A stretch of 64,000 bases of DNA from an uncultured Rhodopila sp. (GCF_903915725.1 NZ_CAIWTY010000106.1:1-64000); one strand, 5' to 3'. Counted from the first letter of the stretch, positions 34,227 to 43,690 are shown. Notes: generated by a model from the sequence alone, not told the origin. Numbers and translations: made by a program.

Positions 34227-36560
34227 CTACCGCAGTGCCGCCCACAGCTTCCCGGGCGTCAGCGGCATCTGGATTGTCTGCGCGGCCTCCAACCGCCCCG
34301 CCCGGGCCAGCGCATCCGCCACCGCGTTCACCACCGCCGGAGTTGCGCCAATCGTGCCCAGCTCCCCGACGCCCTTAACCCCTAGCGGGTTGTTGCGGCA
34401 CGGGATGGACTGGTCCAGCACATGCGTAAAGCCGCGGATGATGTCCGCCCGCGGCATGAAGTAGTCCATCATGCTGGCGGTCAGCGCCTGGCCCGATTCC
34501 GGATCGTACAGCATCTGCTCGCCCAAAGCCTGGCCGATACCCTGCACCGCGCCGCCGTCCAGCTGGCCGCGCACGATCATCGGGTTCACCACCCGGCCGA
34601 CATCGTTGGCGGAAACATAGGAGACGATCTCCACCGCCCCGGTCTCCGGATCGACCTCCACCTCGGCGACATGGCAGCCGTTCGGCCAGCTCGGCCCGGC
34701 CACCTTGCTGGTGGAATCGACGTAGATCCGCCGCTCCGGCTGACGCTCCGCCAGTTCGAACAGGCCGATGCTGCGATCGGTGCCGGCGATGCGGAACACG
34801 CCCGCCTCGTACTCGATGTCGCCAGCCGCCGCCTCCAACGCCTCCGCCGCCAGGTCGCGGCCGTTCGCCACCGCTGTCTCGGACGCGTGGTTGATCGCCG
34901 AACCGGCGGTGAACAAAGAGCGCGACCCGGCGCTGCCGAAGCCCTGACCGCGGTCGGTGTCGCCCATCACGATGCGGATGCGCTCGATCTCCACCCCGAA
35001 CACATCCACCACAAGCTGCGCATAGGAGGTGGCGATCCCCTGCCCCATCGGCATCGTGGACGCGTAGACCTCGATGTCGCCGTCGCCGGAGACCGCGACG
35101 GTCACCCGCTCCTCAAACGCGTTGCCGCCGGTCCATTCCAGGAACGACGCCATGCCGCGCCCGCGCAGCTTGCCGCGCGCCTTCGAGTCCGCCTCACGCG
35201 CCGGAAAGGCGTCCCAGTCCGCCAGTTCCAGCCCCTGCTGCATGATCGAGCCGAATTTGCCGGAATCATACACCTGGCCCATGGCGTTAGTGTACGGCAT
35301 CTGCTCCGGCGCGATCAGGTTGCGGCGGCGGATCTCCGCCGGGTCCAGGCCGAGTTTCCTGGCGGCGACGTCGAACAGGCGCTCGATCAGATAGATCGCC
35401 TCCGGCCGCCCGGCGCCGCGATACGCCCCTGTCGGCGCGGTGTTCGTCAGCACCGCCTGCATCTCGAAATCGATCGTCCCGATATCGTAGATGCTGGTGG
35501 AGACCCAGGGGCCGATCATGAGCTGGATGATGATTGCGGAGGTGCCGGGATAGGCGCCGACATTGGCTTTGGTGCGGATGCGGTAGGCCAGCACCCTGCC
35601 GTCCGCGTCCAGCGCCAGTTCGGCGCGGCTTTCGATGTCGCGGCCGTGCGTGGCCGACAGGAACTCGTCCAGCCGCTCCGGCTGCCACTTCACCGGGCGG
35701 CCGGTTTGGCGGGCGGCGTAGACCGTGACGGCATCCTCGGCGTAGAGGCCGGTCTTCATGCCGAACCCGCCGCCGACATCGCCGACGACGACGCGGATCT
35801 TCTCGGTGGGCAGCCCGAGCACGGTGCACAGCGTGTCCCGCGCGCCGGAGGGCATCTGGCTGGACAGGCGCAGTGTCACGCGATCCGTCGCGGCATCGTA
35901 GGCGGCGAGCGCGCTGCGCGGCTCCATCGACGCCGGCACGAGGCGCTGGTTCAGGATGTCGAGCGCCACCACATGCGCGGCGGAGGTGAAGGCAGCATCA
36001 GCCTTCTCGGCATCGCCGTGCTTCATCTGCGCCGCGACGTTGCCGTCCTTGGGGCCGTTGGCGGCGGTCCAGACCAGCGGAGCGTTCGCGGCCGTCGCCT
36101 GAGCGATATTGGTCACGACGGGCAATTCGTCATACTCGACGTTGACGGCTTCAGCGGCGTCCTTCGCCTGCTCCGCCGTTTCGGCAATGACCGCTACAAC
36201 GGCTTCGCCGACGAAGCGGACCACCTCATGCGCCAGCGGGGGACGCAGCGGCATCGCGCCCGGGGAGCCGTCGGGGCGCTGGAATATCGGCGCCACCGGC
36301 AGCGGTTTTACGCCGGCCGCGGCCAGCTCCGCTCCGGTCAGGATAGCGACGACACCGGGCAAAGCCAGTGCTGCCGAGGTGTCGATCGAGACGATGCGGG
36401 CATGCGCGACGGGGGACCGGAGGAAGACCAGATGGGTCTGCGATGGCAGCGAGATGTCATCGGTGAAACGGCCGGCGCCGGCCAGCAACCCGGCATCCTC
36501 GATCCGCCGCACGTCGCGGCCGCTGCCGAAGCGGCCGATTGTGGTGGTTCCGTCTGGCAT
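34227..36560 (-). CDS. Molybdenum hydroxylase large subunit (CoxL-like, form II)
   Basis: Xanthine dehydrogenase-family molybdopterin subunit of 777 aa. The N-terminal a/b-hammerhead region (RRIEDAGLLAGAGRFTDDI) is followed by the cofactor domain with GDVGGGFGMKTGLYAED, the loop motif AYRGAGRPEA, SGDGDIEVY and GQGF, and the near-C-terminal GVKGVGELG carrying the catalytic glutamate. AYRGAGR is the form II signature, not the CO-oxidising AYRCSFR, so the substrate is probably an aldehyde or heterocycle. The FAD and 2Fe-2S subunits it normally needs are not adjacent in this window. Confidence 0.9.
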   Translation of the reverse strand: MPDGTTTIGRFGSGRDVRRIEDAGLLAGAGRFTDDISLPSQTHLVFLRSPVAHARIVSIDTSAALALPGVVAILTGAELAAAGVKPLPVAPIFQRPDGSPGAMPLRPPLAHEVVRFVGEAVVAVIAETAEQAKDAAEAVNVEYDELPVVTNIAQATAANAPLVWTAANGPKDGNVAAQMKHGDAEKADAAFTSAAHVVALDILNQRLVPASMEPRSALAAYDAATDRVTLRLSSQMPSGARDTLCTVLGLPTEKIRVVVGDVGGGFGMKTGLYAEDAVTVYAARQTGRPVKWQPERLDEFLSATHGRDIESRAELALDADGRVLAYRIRTKANVGAYPGTSAIIIQLMIGPWVSTSIYDIGTIDFEMQAVLTNTAPTGAYRGAGRPEAIYLIERLFDVAARKLGLDPAEIRRRNLIAPEQMPYTNAMGQVYDSGKFGSIMQQGLELADWDAFPAREADSKARGKLRGRGMASFLEWTGGNAFEERVTVAVSGDGDIEVYASTMPMGQGIATSYAQLVVDVFGVEIERIRIVMGDTDRGQGFGSAGSRSLFTAGSAINHASETAVANGRDLAAEALEAAAGDIEYEAGVFRIAGTDRSIGLFELAERQPERRIYVDSTSKVAGPSWPNGCHVAEVEVDPETGAVEIVSYVSANDVGRVVNPMIVRGQLDGGAVQGIGQALGEQMLYDPESGQALTASMMDYFMPRADIIRGFTHVLDQSIPCRNNPLGVKGVGELGTIGATPAVVNAVADALARAGRLEAAQTIQMPLTPGKLWAALR

Positions 36561-37006
36561 GGGCTTCCTCTCGCGCTGGTCGTTTGCCACCATGTTGCGG
36601 CGTTGCGGCGATGCTGCAAGGTTGGTCGCGTTGATGACTTGTTGCGACTTCGGACATGCGGGTGGGGAGCCGGCGGGTCACCGGCACCACAGGCACTTGC
36701 TGCGCGTACGCTTATTGCGCAGAGATTCGGAGATTTCGAGATCGTAGAGAAATTTCCCTCCGCCTTCGGCGCAGCCCGCGTTGCCCCACGCCTTGGCTCG
36801 CGTCATCACCGCAAGGCGTGGATGGTGGCCCTTCGGCCACCATGACGTCTGCAGCAATGCCGACACCATTTTCCGTCATCGCGGTGCCGGCGGCCGCCGC
36901 TGGTCGGCTCTGCGCATAAAGCGGAAGCCGATACACACACCGCCGCGGAGACGGACGCACTATCCGGCTCGCTTCGCAGCCCGTACGCGAAGCGGCCGTC
37001 CGCGCG
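36561..37006. other. Gene-free stretch with a family A repeat
   Basis: About 445 bp between the molybdenum hydroxylase start and the 3' end of an SDR gene. It should carry the promoter of the hydroxylase operon. Frames on both strands here show no family I recognise. Repeat A copy 7 lies at 36784-36847. Confidence 0.55.
36784..36847. repeat. Repeat family A, copy 7
   Basis: CCCACGCCTTG with CAAGGCGTGGATGG and the hairpin GGTGGCCCTTCGGCCACC, ending in CATGACG. The left outer arm is lost or diverged. Confidence 0.7.
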
Positions 37007-37744
37007 CTAGACCCGCTGGCCGCCGTCGATATGCACTTCCGAACCGCTGAGGTACAGCGCCTGGTTCGAACACAGGAAGTATAGCAAGTCCGCCACCTCC
37101 CCCGGCTTGCCCAAACGGCGCATCGGGATCTCCCGCTGCACGATCTCCTCTGTCCCCGGCGACAGGATCGCCGTGTCGATCTCCCCCGGCGAGACCGCAT
37201 TCACCCGCACGCCGTAGCGGCCGAGATCGTTCGCCATCTCCCGCGTCAGCGCCGCCAGCGCCGCCTTGGACGTGGCGTATGCCGCGCTGGCGAACGGATG
37301 CACCCGCGACCCGACGATCGAGGTCATGTTGACAATGCTGCCCTTTGACTCGATCAGCAGCTCGCTCAGGCCCTGCGCCAGCAGCACGGCGGAGAAGAAG
37401 TTGACGTTGAAGATATGCAGCCAGTCCTGATACGCCATCTGCAGGGAGGTGATCTTGCTGCCGTCCGCGTGCTTGGGCGACACCGCAGCATTGTTGATCA
37501 GCGCGTCGAGTCGGCCGTTGGTAATCTCCTTGATTCTCGGCAGCGCCTCGCGCACCTCGTCGACATTCGCGAGGTCGAGCTGGATGTGGTTGGCCTCGCC
37601 ACCCGGCCAGGGGCAGCGCGGATCGAACGCCTGGCGGGAGATCGACAGCACGCGCCAACCGGCGCCGCCGAAGCGCTTGACGGCGGCATGGCCAATGCCG
37701 CGGCTGGCGCCGGTCAGCAGGAGAACGGGTTGAACGTCGGACAT
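37007..37744 (-). CDS. Short-chain dehydrogenase/reductase
   Basis: NAD(P)-dependent oxidoreductase of 245 aa from MSDVQPVLLL. The cofactor motif is TGASRGIGH, the NNAAV motif follows at about 80, and the catalytic Ser...Tyr-x3-Lys is MTSIVG...AAYATSKAAL. The C-terminus ends YLSGSEVHIDGGQRV, usual for this family. Length is normal. A long in-frame extension upstream (to 38377) is antisense to the VOC gene and is rejected. Substrate unknown. Confidence 0.9.
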   Translation of the reverse strand: MSDVQPVLLLTGASRGIGHAAVKRFGGAGWRVLSISRQAFDPRCPWPGGEANHIQLDLANVDEVREALPRIKEITNGRLDALINNAAVSPKHADGSKITSLQMAYQDWLHIFNVNFFSAVLLAQGLSELLIESKGSIVNMTSIVGSRVHPFASAAYATSKAALAALTREMANDLGRYGVRVNAVSPGEIDTAILSPGTEEIVQREIPMRRLGKPGEVADLLYFLCSNQALYLSGSEVHIDGGQRV

Positions 37745-37903
37745 GATCCGGATCCTTCGCGCTGCGTTGATAAGCGTGAAATGGAGCATACAACCGATCC
37801 GGATGTGAACTCCATCCGCATTCTTGTTGCCGCCGCCGGGCTTCCTGTCGGACGATGGGTGCATACGGCGCTGCCGGCGGCGCCCCTCTGAACGGAACCC
37901 TGC

Positions 37904-38749
37904 ATGCCTCACGTCTTCCCCGTCCCCGTGCTCGATCACGCCGTCGTTAACGTCCGCGACCGGATCGACGAGGCCGCCGCGACCTACAAGCGGCTCGGCT
38001 TCACCCTGACGCCGCGTGGCTACCATACGCTGGGGTCGATGAACCACCTGGCGATGTTCGGCACCGACTACCTGGAACTGATCGCCGCTCCGGCAGGCGA
38101 TGCCGGCCGCCCGGAGATCATGGAGGCGCCGCTCGGCCTGAACGGCCTGGTGTTCGCCACGCTGGACGCGGCGGCAACGTATGAGGCGCTGCGGCGGCAG
38201 GATGTCGATATCGAGCCGCCGCAGCAGTTCTCCCGCCCGGTGGAGATCGATGGCGGTCAGCGCGACGCGGTGTTCCGCACCACCCGGTTGCCGCGCGCCG
38301 GGGTCGCCGCCGGGCGGCTGTATTTTTGCGAGCACCTGACCCGAGACCTCGTGTGGCGGGATGAGTGGCGGCACCACGCCAACGGCACCATTGCCATCGC
38401 CCGGGCGGTGATCGCGGCGGAGAATCCGGAGGAGCTCGGGCGGCTGTTCGGCCGGATGTTCGGTGCACGGACGGTGCGGGCCACGGATGACGGCTGCTCA
38501 TTGCTCCTGGGGCTGGCCCGGTTCGATGTGGTGACTCCGGCGGCGTTGTGGGAACTGTTCGGTAACGCCGCGCCGGACAGCCGCGGGCGGCGGGACTACA
38601 TGGCGGCGCTGACGTTCCGGACGGTGTCGCTGGATGCGGCGGAGACGGCGTTGGAGGCCGGCGGCATCCGCGGCGTGGACCGGATTGGCACCAGCGTGCT
38701 GGTGCCAGCGACGGAGGCGTTCGGGGTGACGCTGGAGTTCAGCGTGTAG
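37904..38749 (+). CDS. VOC (glyoxalase-like) domain protein
   Basis: Protein of 281 aa of the vicinal-oxygen-chelate superfamily. The N-terminal module begins LDHAVVNVRDRIDEAAATYK and contains HLAMFGTDYLELI; a second, weaker module starts near IARAVIAAENPEELGRLFG. It looks like the Glyoxalase_3 type found in catabolic clusters. Metal ligands (His in LDHAV and His in MNHLAMF, Glu in YLEL) are plausible. The gene is divergent from the SDR. Confidence 0.8.
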   Translation: MPHVFPVPVLDHAVVNVRDRIDEAAATYKRLGFTLTPRGYHTLGSMNHLAMFGTDYLELIAAPAGDAGRPEIMEAPLGLNGLVFATLDAAATYEALRRQDVDIEPPQQFSRPVEIDGGQRDAVFRTTRLPRAGVAAGRLYFCEHLTRDLVWRDEWRHHANGTIAIARAVIAAENPEELGRLFGRMFGARTVRATDDGCSLLLGLARFDVVTPAALWELFGNAAPDSRGRRDYMAALTFRTVSLDAAETALEAGGIRGVDRIGTSVLVPATEAFGVTLEFSV

Positions 38750-38766
38750 ATCGCGGCGTCCCCTTG

Positions 38767-38800
38767 CGTCATGGCCTGGCGTCAGTCCGGGCCACCTGGT
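38767..38800. repeat. Repeat family B, half copy
   Basis: GCGTCATGGCCTGGCGTCAG followed by TCCGGGCCACC matches the left half of the family B palindrome; the right half is missing. It lies between convergent VOC and TauD genes. Confidence 0.5.
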
Positions 38801-38833
38801 GCCGCACGCGTTGGCGGTAGACCCGTCGCCCTG

Positions 38834-39715
38834 TCACCCCACCAGCGACCTGTAGTCGAGCGTCGCCATTACCTGCGCCCGTCGCATATATCGCGGTTCC
38901 TCCAGTGTATAGTCGGCAATCGCGTTATGAACCGTTCCAATGTTATCCCACATCAGCACATCGCCAACGGTCCAGCGATGGGCATACAGAAAATCCGCGC
39001 GCTCCTGATGCCGGAACAGATAATCCAGGATCGTATCGCTGTCGTTGCGGTCCATGCCGTCGATCCACATGGTGTAGCCGGGATTGGCATACAGCACGTT
39101 CCGCCCGGTCAGCGGATGGACCCGCACCAAAGGCTGCGACACCGGCGGCTTGCGGCGCTTCTGCTCGTCGGTCAGCTTCGCGCGCCTGGAACCCGGGCGC
39201 TGGCGCATCACCTCCCAGAATTTCTCGAAGTCGTGCGTTGCCGTGCGGCCTTCCAGTGTGTGCTTCAACGACTCGGGCAATTCGTCATAGGCGGCGTGCA
39301 TGTTGCGGAACTGCGTTTCGCCGACGGATGTGCCGTTGCGCACCGGCACCGCCAGGGCATGCAGCACGTTCGCCAGGGCGATCTCGCGGCTATAGGACAT
39401 GTCGGTGTGCCAGCCCTGCCCTGCATCGTTCAGGCCGACGGGCTTGCCGTCCGGCGTCACCTGGTTCGACAGGATCATGATCTCGGGAAAGTCCGGCTCA
39501 TGAAACTGGTTGGCGACGTTCACCTCCAGCTCGCCGAACCGCCGCGCGAACGCCGCGAACGCCGGGGTTTCAAAGCTCTGGCCCGGAAAGCACAGCACGC
39601 CGTATTGGCCGAGCGCGCGCAGCACGGTCCGGAAATCGCTGTCGGAGAGCAGATCCGCCAGATCGATGCCGCCGATGGTTGCGCCGAGGCTCCGACCGGT
39701 GGGGACGATGTTCAT
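38834..39715 (-). CDS. TauD/TfdA-family Fe(II)/2-oxoglutarate dioxygenase
   Basis: Non-heme iron dioxygenase of 293 aa. The facial triad is visible as His-x-Asp in GWHTDMSYSREIA and the distal His in MWDNIGTVHNAI; the 2-oxoglutarate-binding Arg is in RYMRRAQV. The opening PTGRSLGATIGGIDLADLL is typical. Relatives use taurine, 2,4-D or other oxidised substrates; the substrate here is unknown. Its start codon overlaps the stop of the alpha/beta hydrolase gene by 4 bp (ATGA), so the two are translationally coupled. Confidence 0.9.
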   Translation of the reverse strand: MNIVPTGRSLGATIGGIDLADLLSDSDFRTVLRALGQYGVLCFPGQSFETPAFAAFARRFGELEVNVANQFHEPDFPEIMILSNQVTPDGKPVGLNDAGQGWHTDMSYSREIALANVLHALAVPVRNGTSVGETQFRNMHAAYDELPESLKHTLEGRTATHDFEKFWEVMRQRPGSRRAKLTDEQKRRKPPVSQPLVRVHPLTGRNVLYANPGYTMWIDGMDRNDSDTILDYLFRHQERADFLYAHRWTVGDVLMWDNIGTVHNAIADYTLEEPRYMRRAQVMATLDYRSLVG

Positions 39716-40653
39716 GATCGCTGCTCCGCGGCCAGACGTTGCACAGCCGCGACGAGCTCGCCGGGGTTCTCGCGCGACAGGAAATGGCCGGCGCGCGGAA
39801 TCAGCCGCCGCTCGAACCGGCCGGTGAACAGACGGTCGCGCGGGATGAAGCCGGCGGGCGCGGTGACGCCGTCGGCCTCGCCATGCAGCACGATGGAGGG
39901 CACCGCGATCTCCGGCTGCGCTGCCAGGCGTGCTTCCAGATCGTCGTAGGCGGGGTCTCCGGGGGCGTTGCCGTAACGGTGGCGGTAAGACTGGATCGTC
40001 ACGCTAACGAAATCGGCATGGTCGAAACTCGCGGCGGTCCGAGCAAACGTTGCATCGTCGAAGGCCCAGTTCGGCGACCACAGCCGCCACATCAGGCGCA
40101 CAAGCTCCGCGCGGTTCGCGGTCAGCCCGGCGCGGCCCCGTTCGGTGTGGAAATACCACTGATACCAATACCGAAAATCCTGCTCGGCCGAACCGGGGTT
40201 CGCCGCCGCCGCCGCGATGTCCTGGATGGCGTAGCCGGTGATCGAAACAAGCCCAACCACACGTTCCGGCCACAGCGCGGCAACGACACAGGCGGCGCGG
40301 CCACCCCAGTCGTAGCCGGCCAGGATCGCACGAGGAATCGACAGCGCGTCCATGAAGTCGCGCACATCGGCGCCGAGCGCCGCCTGCTGCCCGCTGCGCG
40401 GCGTCGCGGCATCGAGGAACCGCGTCGGCCCGAAGCCGCGCAGCCACGGCACCAGCACCCGGAAGCCGGCGGCGGCCAGAGGTGGTGCCACCTCGTCGTA
40501 ATCGTGCACATCTGACGGCCAGCCGTGCAGCAGAATCACCGGGGTGCCGTCCGGGGGGCTGGAGTCCAGATAGGCGATCTCGAGCACCGGGGTGCGGACG
40601 GTGCTGTGGGAAACGGGTTCCAGAGGCATGGCCGGTGCTTCCATGTCACGCAA
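39712..40653 (-). CDS. Alpha/beta hydrolase, epoxide-hydrolase-like
   Basis: Hydrolase of about 305-313 aa; MPLEPVSHST (ATG 40629) is a plausible later start. It has the oxyanion motif HGWPSDVHDYDE, the nucleophile elbow AGYDWGGRAAC with Asp as nucleophile, and the catalytic His in PRAGHFLSRENP. An Asp nucleophile with HGWP points to epoxide hydrolase or haloacetate dehalogenase activity rather than an esterase. It overlaps the TauD gene by ATGA, suggesting the two act on one substrate. Confidence 0.87.
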   Translation of the reverse strand: MRDMEAPAMPLEPVSHSTVRTPVLEIAYLDSSPPDGTPVILLHGWPSDVHDYDEVAPPLAAAGFRVLVPWLRGFGPTRFLDAATPRSGQQAALGADVRDFMDALSIPRAILAGYDWGGRAACVVAALWPERVVGLVSITGYAIQDIAAAAANPGSAEQDFRYWYQWYFHTERGRAGLTANRAELVRLMWRLWSPNWAFDDATFARTAASFDHADFVSVTIQSYRHRYGNAPGDPAYDDLEARLAAQPEIAVPSIVLHGEADGVTAPAGFIPRDRLFTGRFERRLIPRAGHFLSRENPGELVAAVQRLAAEQRS

Positions 40654-40657
40654 GAAA

Positions 40658-40735
40658 CGTCATGGCCCGGCTTGTCCGGACCACCGGGACCAGCCGGTGC
40701 CGCGAAACGTGGCCCGGACAAGCCGGGCCATAACG
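40658..40735. repeat. Repeat family B, copy 2
   Basis: CGTCATGGCCCGGCTTGTCC then GGACCACC pairs with GTGGCCCGGACAAGCCGGG and CCATAACG. Nearly identical to copy 1 in both arms while the loop differs, as expected if pairing is kept by selection or recent spread. Confidence 0.8.
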
Positions 40736-40760
40736 AGGGTTGAACGACAATCCGGCCAAA

Positions 40761-40795
40761 CCCGTGGATGGTCGGACCAAATCAGACCATGACGT
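40761..40795. repeat. Repeat family A, right-half fragment
   Basis: CCGTGGATGGTCGGACCAAA then TCAGACCATGACG matches the right half of family A (GGCGTGGATGG, hairpin, CCATGACG). It lies 25 bp from family B copy 2, so both repeat types meet here. Confidence 0.5.
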
Positions 40796-40830
40796 GGTAG
40801 AAAAGGTTCCCGCCCTGCCCATCGCGATCC

Positions 40831-41565
40831 TCAATACGCCAGGAACCCGCCATCCACCGGCAGCGTCACCCCGGTGATATAGCGTGCCAAATCCGAAGCC
40901 AAAAACACCGCCGGCCCGGCGATATCTCCCGGCTCACCCACTCGCCCCAGTGGAATCCGCTGCGAAAAGTTCGCCATATACTCAGGATTCTGCCGCGCCG
41001 TCGCGTTCAGCGGCGTGGCGATCAACCCGGGGCCGATGGCGTTCACCCGCACGCCCTGCGGCGACAACTCGATCGCCAGCGCCTTGGTCAGCGCCCGCAC
41101 CCCGCCCTTCGATGCGGTGTAGGCGGCGGAATTCGGCAAAGCAACGAACGACTGGACCGAGCCGATATTGATCACGCAGCCCGCCGTCTCCTTCAACTGT
41201 TCCAGGAAGGCAGTGACCATGTTGTACGGCCCGTCCAGATTGACCGCCAGGGTCGCATCCCAGTCCGCCCGGGCGTTTTCCGCCTCCACCTTCCCCCGCC
41301 GAATGATCCCAGCGTTGTTCACCAGCACGGATATCGGCCCCACCGTCCGCGCCAGCGCGTCGCAGGCGAAACGGTCGGTCACATCGAGTTCGAAATGCGC
41401 GGCATCGCCACCGATGGCGGCGGCGACCCGTTCCGCCGCCGCCTCGTTCACGTCGGCGACGATCACCCGGGCGCCGTGTTCGGCCATGGCGCGCGCGATG
41501 CCCTCGCCGATGCCGGAGCCGCCGCCGGTGACCAGCACCAGCTTGCCGTCGAGCAGCCCGGCCAT
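40831..41565 (-). CDS. Short-chain dehydrogenase/reductase
   Basis: SDR of 244 aa from MAGLLDGKLVLVTG. Cofactor motif TGGGSGIGEGIA, VNNAGII at about 82-88, catalytic Tyr-x3-Lys in SAAYTASKGGV, and the C-terminal ITGVTLPVDGGFLAY. It starts 1 bp after the upstream SDR stops, so they form a two-gene unit. The substrate is unknown; the fold fits 3-oxoacyl or secondary-alcohol dehydrogenases. Confidence 0.9.
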   Translation of the reverse strand: MAGLLDGKLVLVTGGGSGIGEGIARAMAEHGARVIVADVNEAAAERVAAAIGGDAAHFELDVTDRFACDALARTVGPISVLVNNAGIIRRGKVEAENARADWDATLAVNLDGPYNMVTAFLEQLKETAGCVINIGSVQSFVALPNSAAYTASKGGVRALTKALAIELSPQGVRVNAIGPGLIATPLNATARQNPEYMANFSQRIPLGRVGEPGDIAGPAVFLASDLARYITGVTLPVDGGFLAY

Positions 41566-41566
41566 C

Positions 41567-42367
41567 TCAGCGCACCACGGTGTTGGTGACGGCACCGCCC
41601 GTGGCGATCCGCCCGCCGTCGCAGACGTAATGCCCACCCGTGATGTTGGAGGCGAGGTCGGACGACAGGAAGATCACCAGATTCGCGACTTCCTCCGCGG
41701 TGCCGTAACGTCCGATCGGGATGTTGGACTGATACCGGGTGCCAACCGATGCCGGATCGTCCGGGTTCAGCATCGCCTCCAAGGAATGTATCATGCGCGT
41801 ATCGATCGGCCCCGGGCAGACCACGTTGACCCGCACGCCGGCCCGCGCCACCTCGCCGGCCGCGGTCTTGGTCAAGCCGATGACAGCGTGCTTGGACGCG
41901 ACATAGGCCGGCATCCCGGGCGTCGCGACCAACCCGGCGACCGAGGACGTGTTGACCACGGCACCATGACCCTGTGCGATCATCACCGGCAGGACATGGC
42001 GCAGACCGAGGAAGACGCCCTTGACGTTGACCGCCATCACCCGGTCGAACATTTCCTCGTCGTATTGATATGTCGGCGCGACGCTGCCCTCAATGCCGGC
42101 GTTGTTGTAGAAGCAGTCGATCTTGCCGTAACGGTCCAGCGCCAGCTTCACATAGTTCCGCACATCGGCCGATTGGGTCACGTCCGCCGCGACGAACAGC
42201 GCGTCGCCGCCCTGCTGGCGCACGATACCGGTGGTGGCCTCGCCCGCGGCCTCATCGCGATCCACCACGACGACCTTGGCGCCGCGGGTGGCGAAGCCGA
42301 TGGCGGCGGCGCGCCCGATGCCGTTGCCGCCCCCGGTGATCAGGGCGACTTTGCCGTGGAAATTCAT
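41567..42367 (-). CDS. Short-chain dehydrogenase/reductase
   Basis: SDR of 266 aa beginning MNFHGKVALITGGGNGIGRA. Asp in VVVDRDEAAGE favours NAD over NADP. Catalytic residues are SSVAGL...AYVASKHAVIGLTK, and the substrate loop contains PGPIDTRMIHSLEAM. It lies directly upstream (1 bp gap) of a second SDR. Paired SDRs like these occur in catabolic operons. Confidence 0.9.
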   Translation of the reverse strand: MNFHGKVALITGGGNGIGRAAAIGFATRGAKVVVVDRDEAAGEATTGIVRQQGGDALFVAADVTQSADVRNYVKLALDRYGKIDCFYNNAGIEGSVAPTYQYDEEMFDRVMAVNVKGVFLGLRHVLPVMIAQGHGAVVNTSSVAGLVATPGMPAYVASKHAVIGLTKTAAGEVARAGVRVNVVCPGPIDTRMIHSLEAMLNPDDPASVGTRYQSNIPIGRYGTAEEVANLVIFLSSDLASNITGGHYVCDGGRIATGGAVTNTVVR

Positions 42368-42542
42368 GGTTTCCTCTCCTTTTTGCTGTTGGATAAGAGG
42401 CTAGACCATTTGCGCGGCGCCCGGGAATACCGGCGGCGCCCGGGACCGCCTTGCCCGGGCCGTGGCGTGAGGCTAGCATCTGCGTAATGATATCGTCAGC
42501 ACTCCCCCGGCCGGACGCGGCGGCCGTTCCTTCGCAGCCTCC

Positions 42543-43643
42543 ATGCCGGTGATGCGGCGGCGCAAGCGCGATGCGGTCCGGTCGCTGATCCGAACCGAGC
42601 TGCACCATCTCACCACCGTCAGATCCAGCGATCGGCGGTGGCAAATGCCGTTCTGCGCGGCCCTTGCCTCGGGCCTGCCGCTGCTGATCGGGGCTTATTT
42701 CGACCACCTGGACTTCGGGTTCGTCTCCTCGCTCGGCGGGATGGTGTTCCTGTACGCGCCCAACACGCCGCTGTCGCACCGGATGGTGGCGCTGATGGCC
42801 TGCGCCTTCAGCATGAGCGCCTGCTACACGGCGGGGGTGATCTGCCACTTCATTCCGGCGCTGCTGGTGCCGATGCTGACCTTCCTGACCATCCTGGTAT
42901 CGATGGTGTGCCGTTTCTACCGTGTCGGCCCGCCCGGCAGCCTGTTTTTCATCATGGCGGCGTCGATCGCCGTCTACTCGCCCGTCGGCGTGTTGCAGGT
43001 GCCGCTGAATGTCGGGCTGCTCACGATGGGCTGCCTGCTGGCCTGCGTCATCGCATTTTTCTTCAGCGTCTACCTGCTTCGGCTGGAGGAACCGCAACCG
43101 GCGACCCCGTTGCCGCCGGCGACGTTCGAGTTCACCGTGTTCGATCCGATCGTCATCGGGGTGTTCGTCGGGATTTCACTGTCCATAGCGCAGGCTTTCG
43201 ACCTGCAGCGCGCCTATTGGGTGCCGGTAAGCTGTCTGGCGGTGATCCAGGAAGCGTCCTTGCGAGGGGTGTGGAACCGGCAATTCCAACGCATCGCCGG
43301 CACCGGCGTCGGCCTGATCCTGGCGTGGTGCCTGCTGCTGCTGCCGCTGGACAAATGGACCGTCTCGCTGATGATGATCGTCCTGACGTTCCTGATCGAG
43401 ACCCTGGTGGTCCGGCATTACGGCCTCGCCGTGGTTTTCATCACGCCGTTGACGATCTTCCTGGCCGAGGGCACCCGGCTTGGCCATGGGTCGGCCAACG
43501 TCATGCTGCAAGCCCGCTTGCTGGATACCGTCATCGGCTCGCTGCTGGGGCTTATCGGCGGATATTGCCTGCACAACCAGCGGTTCCGCGATGTAGTGGG
43601 CAAGCAGATCAAGCGCCTGCTTCCGCCGCGCCCGCTGCTGTAA
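42543..43643 (+). CDS. FUSC/aromatic-acid-exporter-like membrane protein
   Basis: Inner-membrane protein of 366 aa with about ten hydrophobic segments arranged as two sets, near residues 40-175 and 200-345. It resembles the FUSC/DUF2955 group (fusaric acid resistance or AaeB-like exporters), seen in [30 protein letters not shown] and the matching second half. The cytosolic domain of classic AaeB is absent. The N-terminus is Arg-rich ([10 protein letters not shown]). It is 47 bp upstream of the transporter gene on the same strand. Confidence 0.75.
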   Translation: MPVMRRRKRDAVRSLIRTELHHLTTVRSSDRRWQMPFCAALASGLPLLIGAYFDHLDFGFVSSLGGMVFLYAPNTPLSHRMVALMACAFSMSACYTAGVICHFIPALLVPMLTFLTILVSMVCRFYRVGPPGSLFFIMAASIAVYSPVGVLQVPLNVGLLTMGCLLACVIAFFFSVYLLRLEEPQPATPLPPATFEFTVFDPIVIGVFVGISLSIAQAFDLQRAYWVPVSCLAVIQEASLRGVWNRQFQRIAGTGVGLILAWCLLLLPLDKWTVSLMMIVLTFLIETLVVRHYGLAVVFITPLTIFLAEGTRLGHGSANVMLQARLLDTVIGSLLGLIGGYCLHNQRFRDVVGKQIKRLLPPRPLL

Positions 43644-43690
43644 TAGTAAGGTCGCCTCAGCCGCCAAATGCCTTCCAGGGAGACGTCACA

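Noticed and set aside
34227-36560. CO dehydrogenase large subunit
   Set aside because: The active-site loop reads AYRGAGR rather than the AYRCSFR of true CO dehydrogenase.
34422-36845. 807-codon open frame on the plus strand
   Set aside because: Antisense to the molybdenum hydroxylase subunit, no recognisable motif.
37745-38377. N-terminal extension of the SDR at 37007
   Set aside because: Antisense to the VOC gene and without SDR similarity; MSDVQP at 37744 is the normal start.
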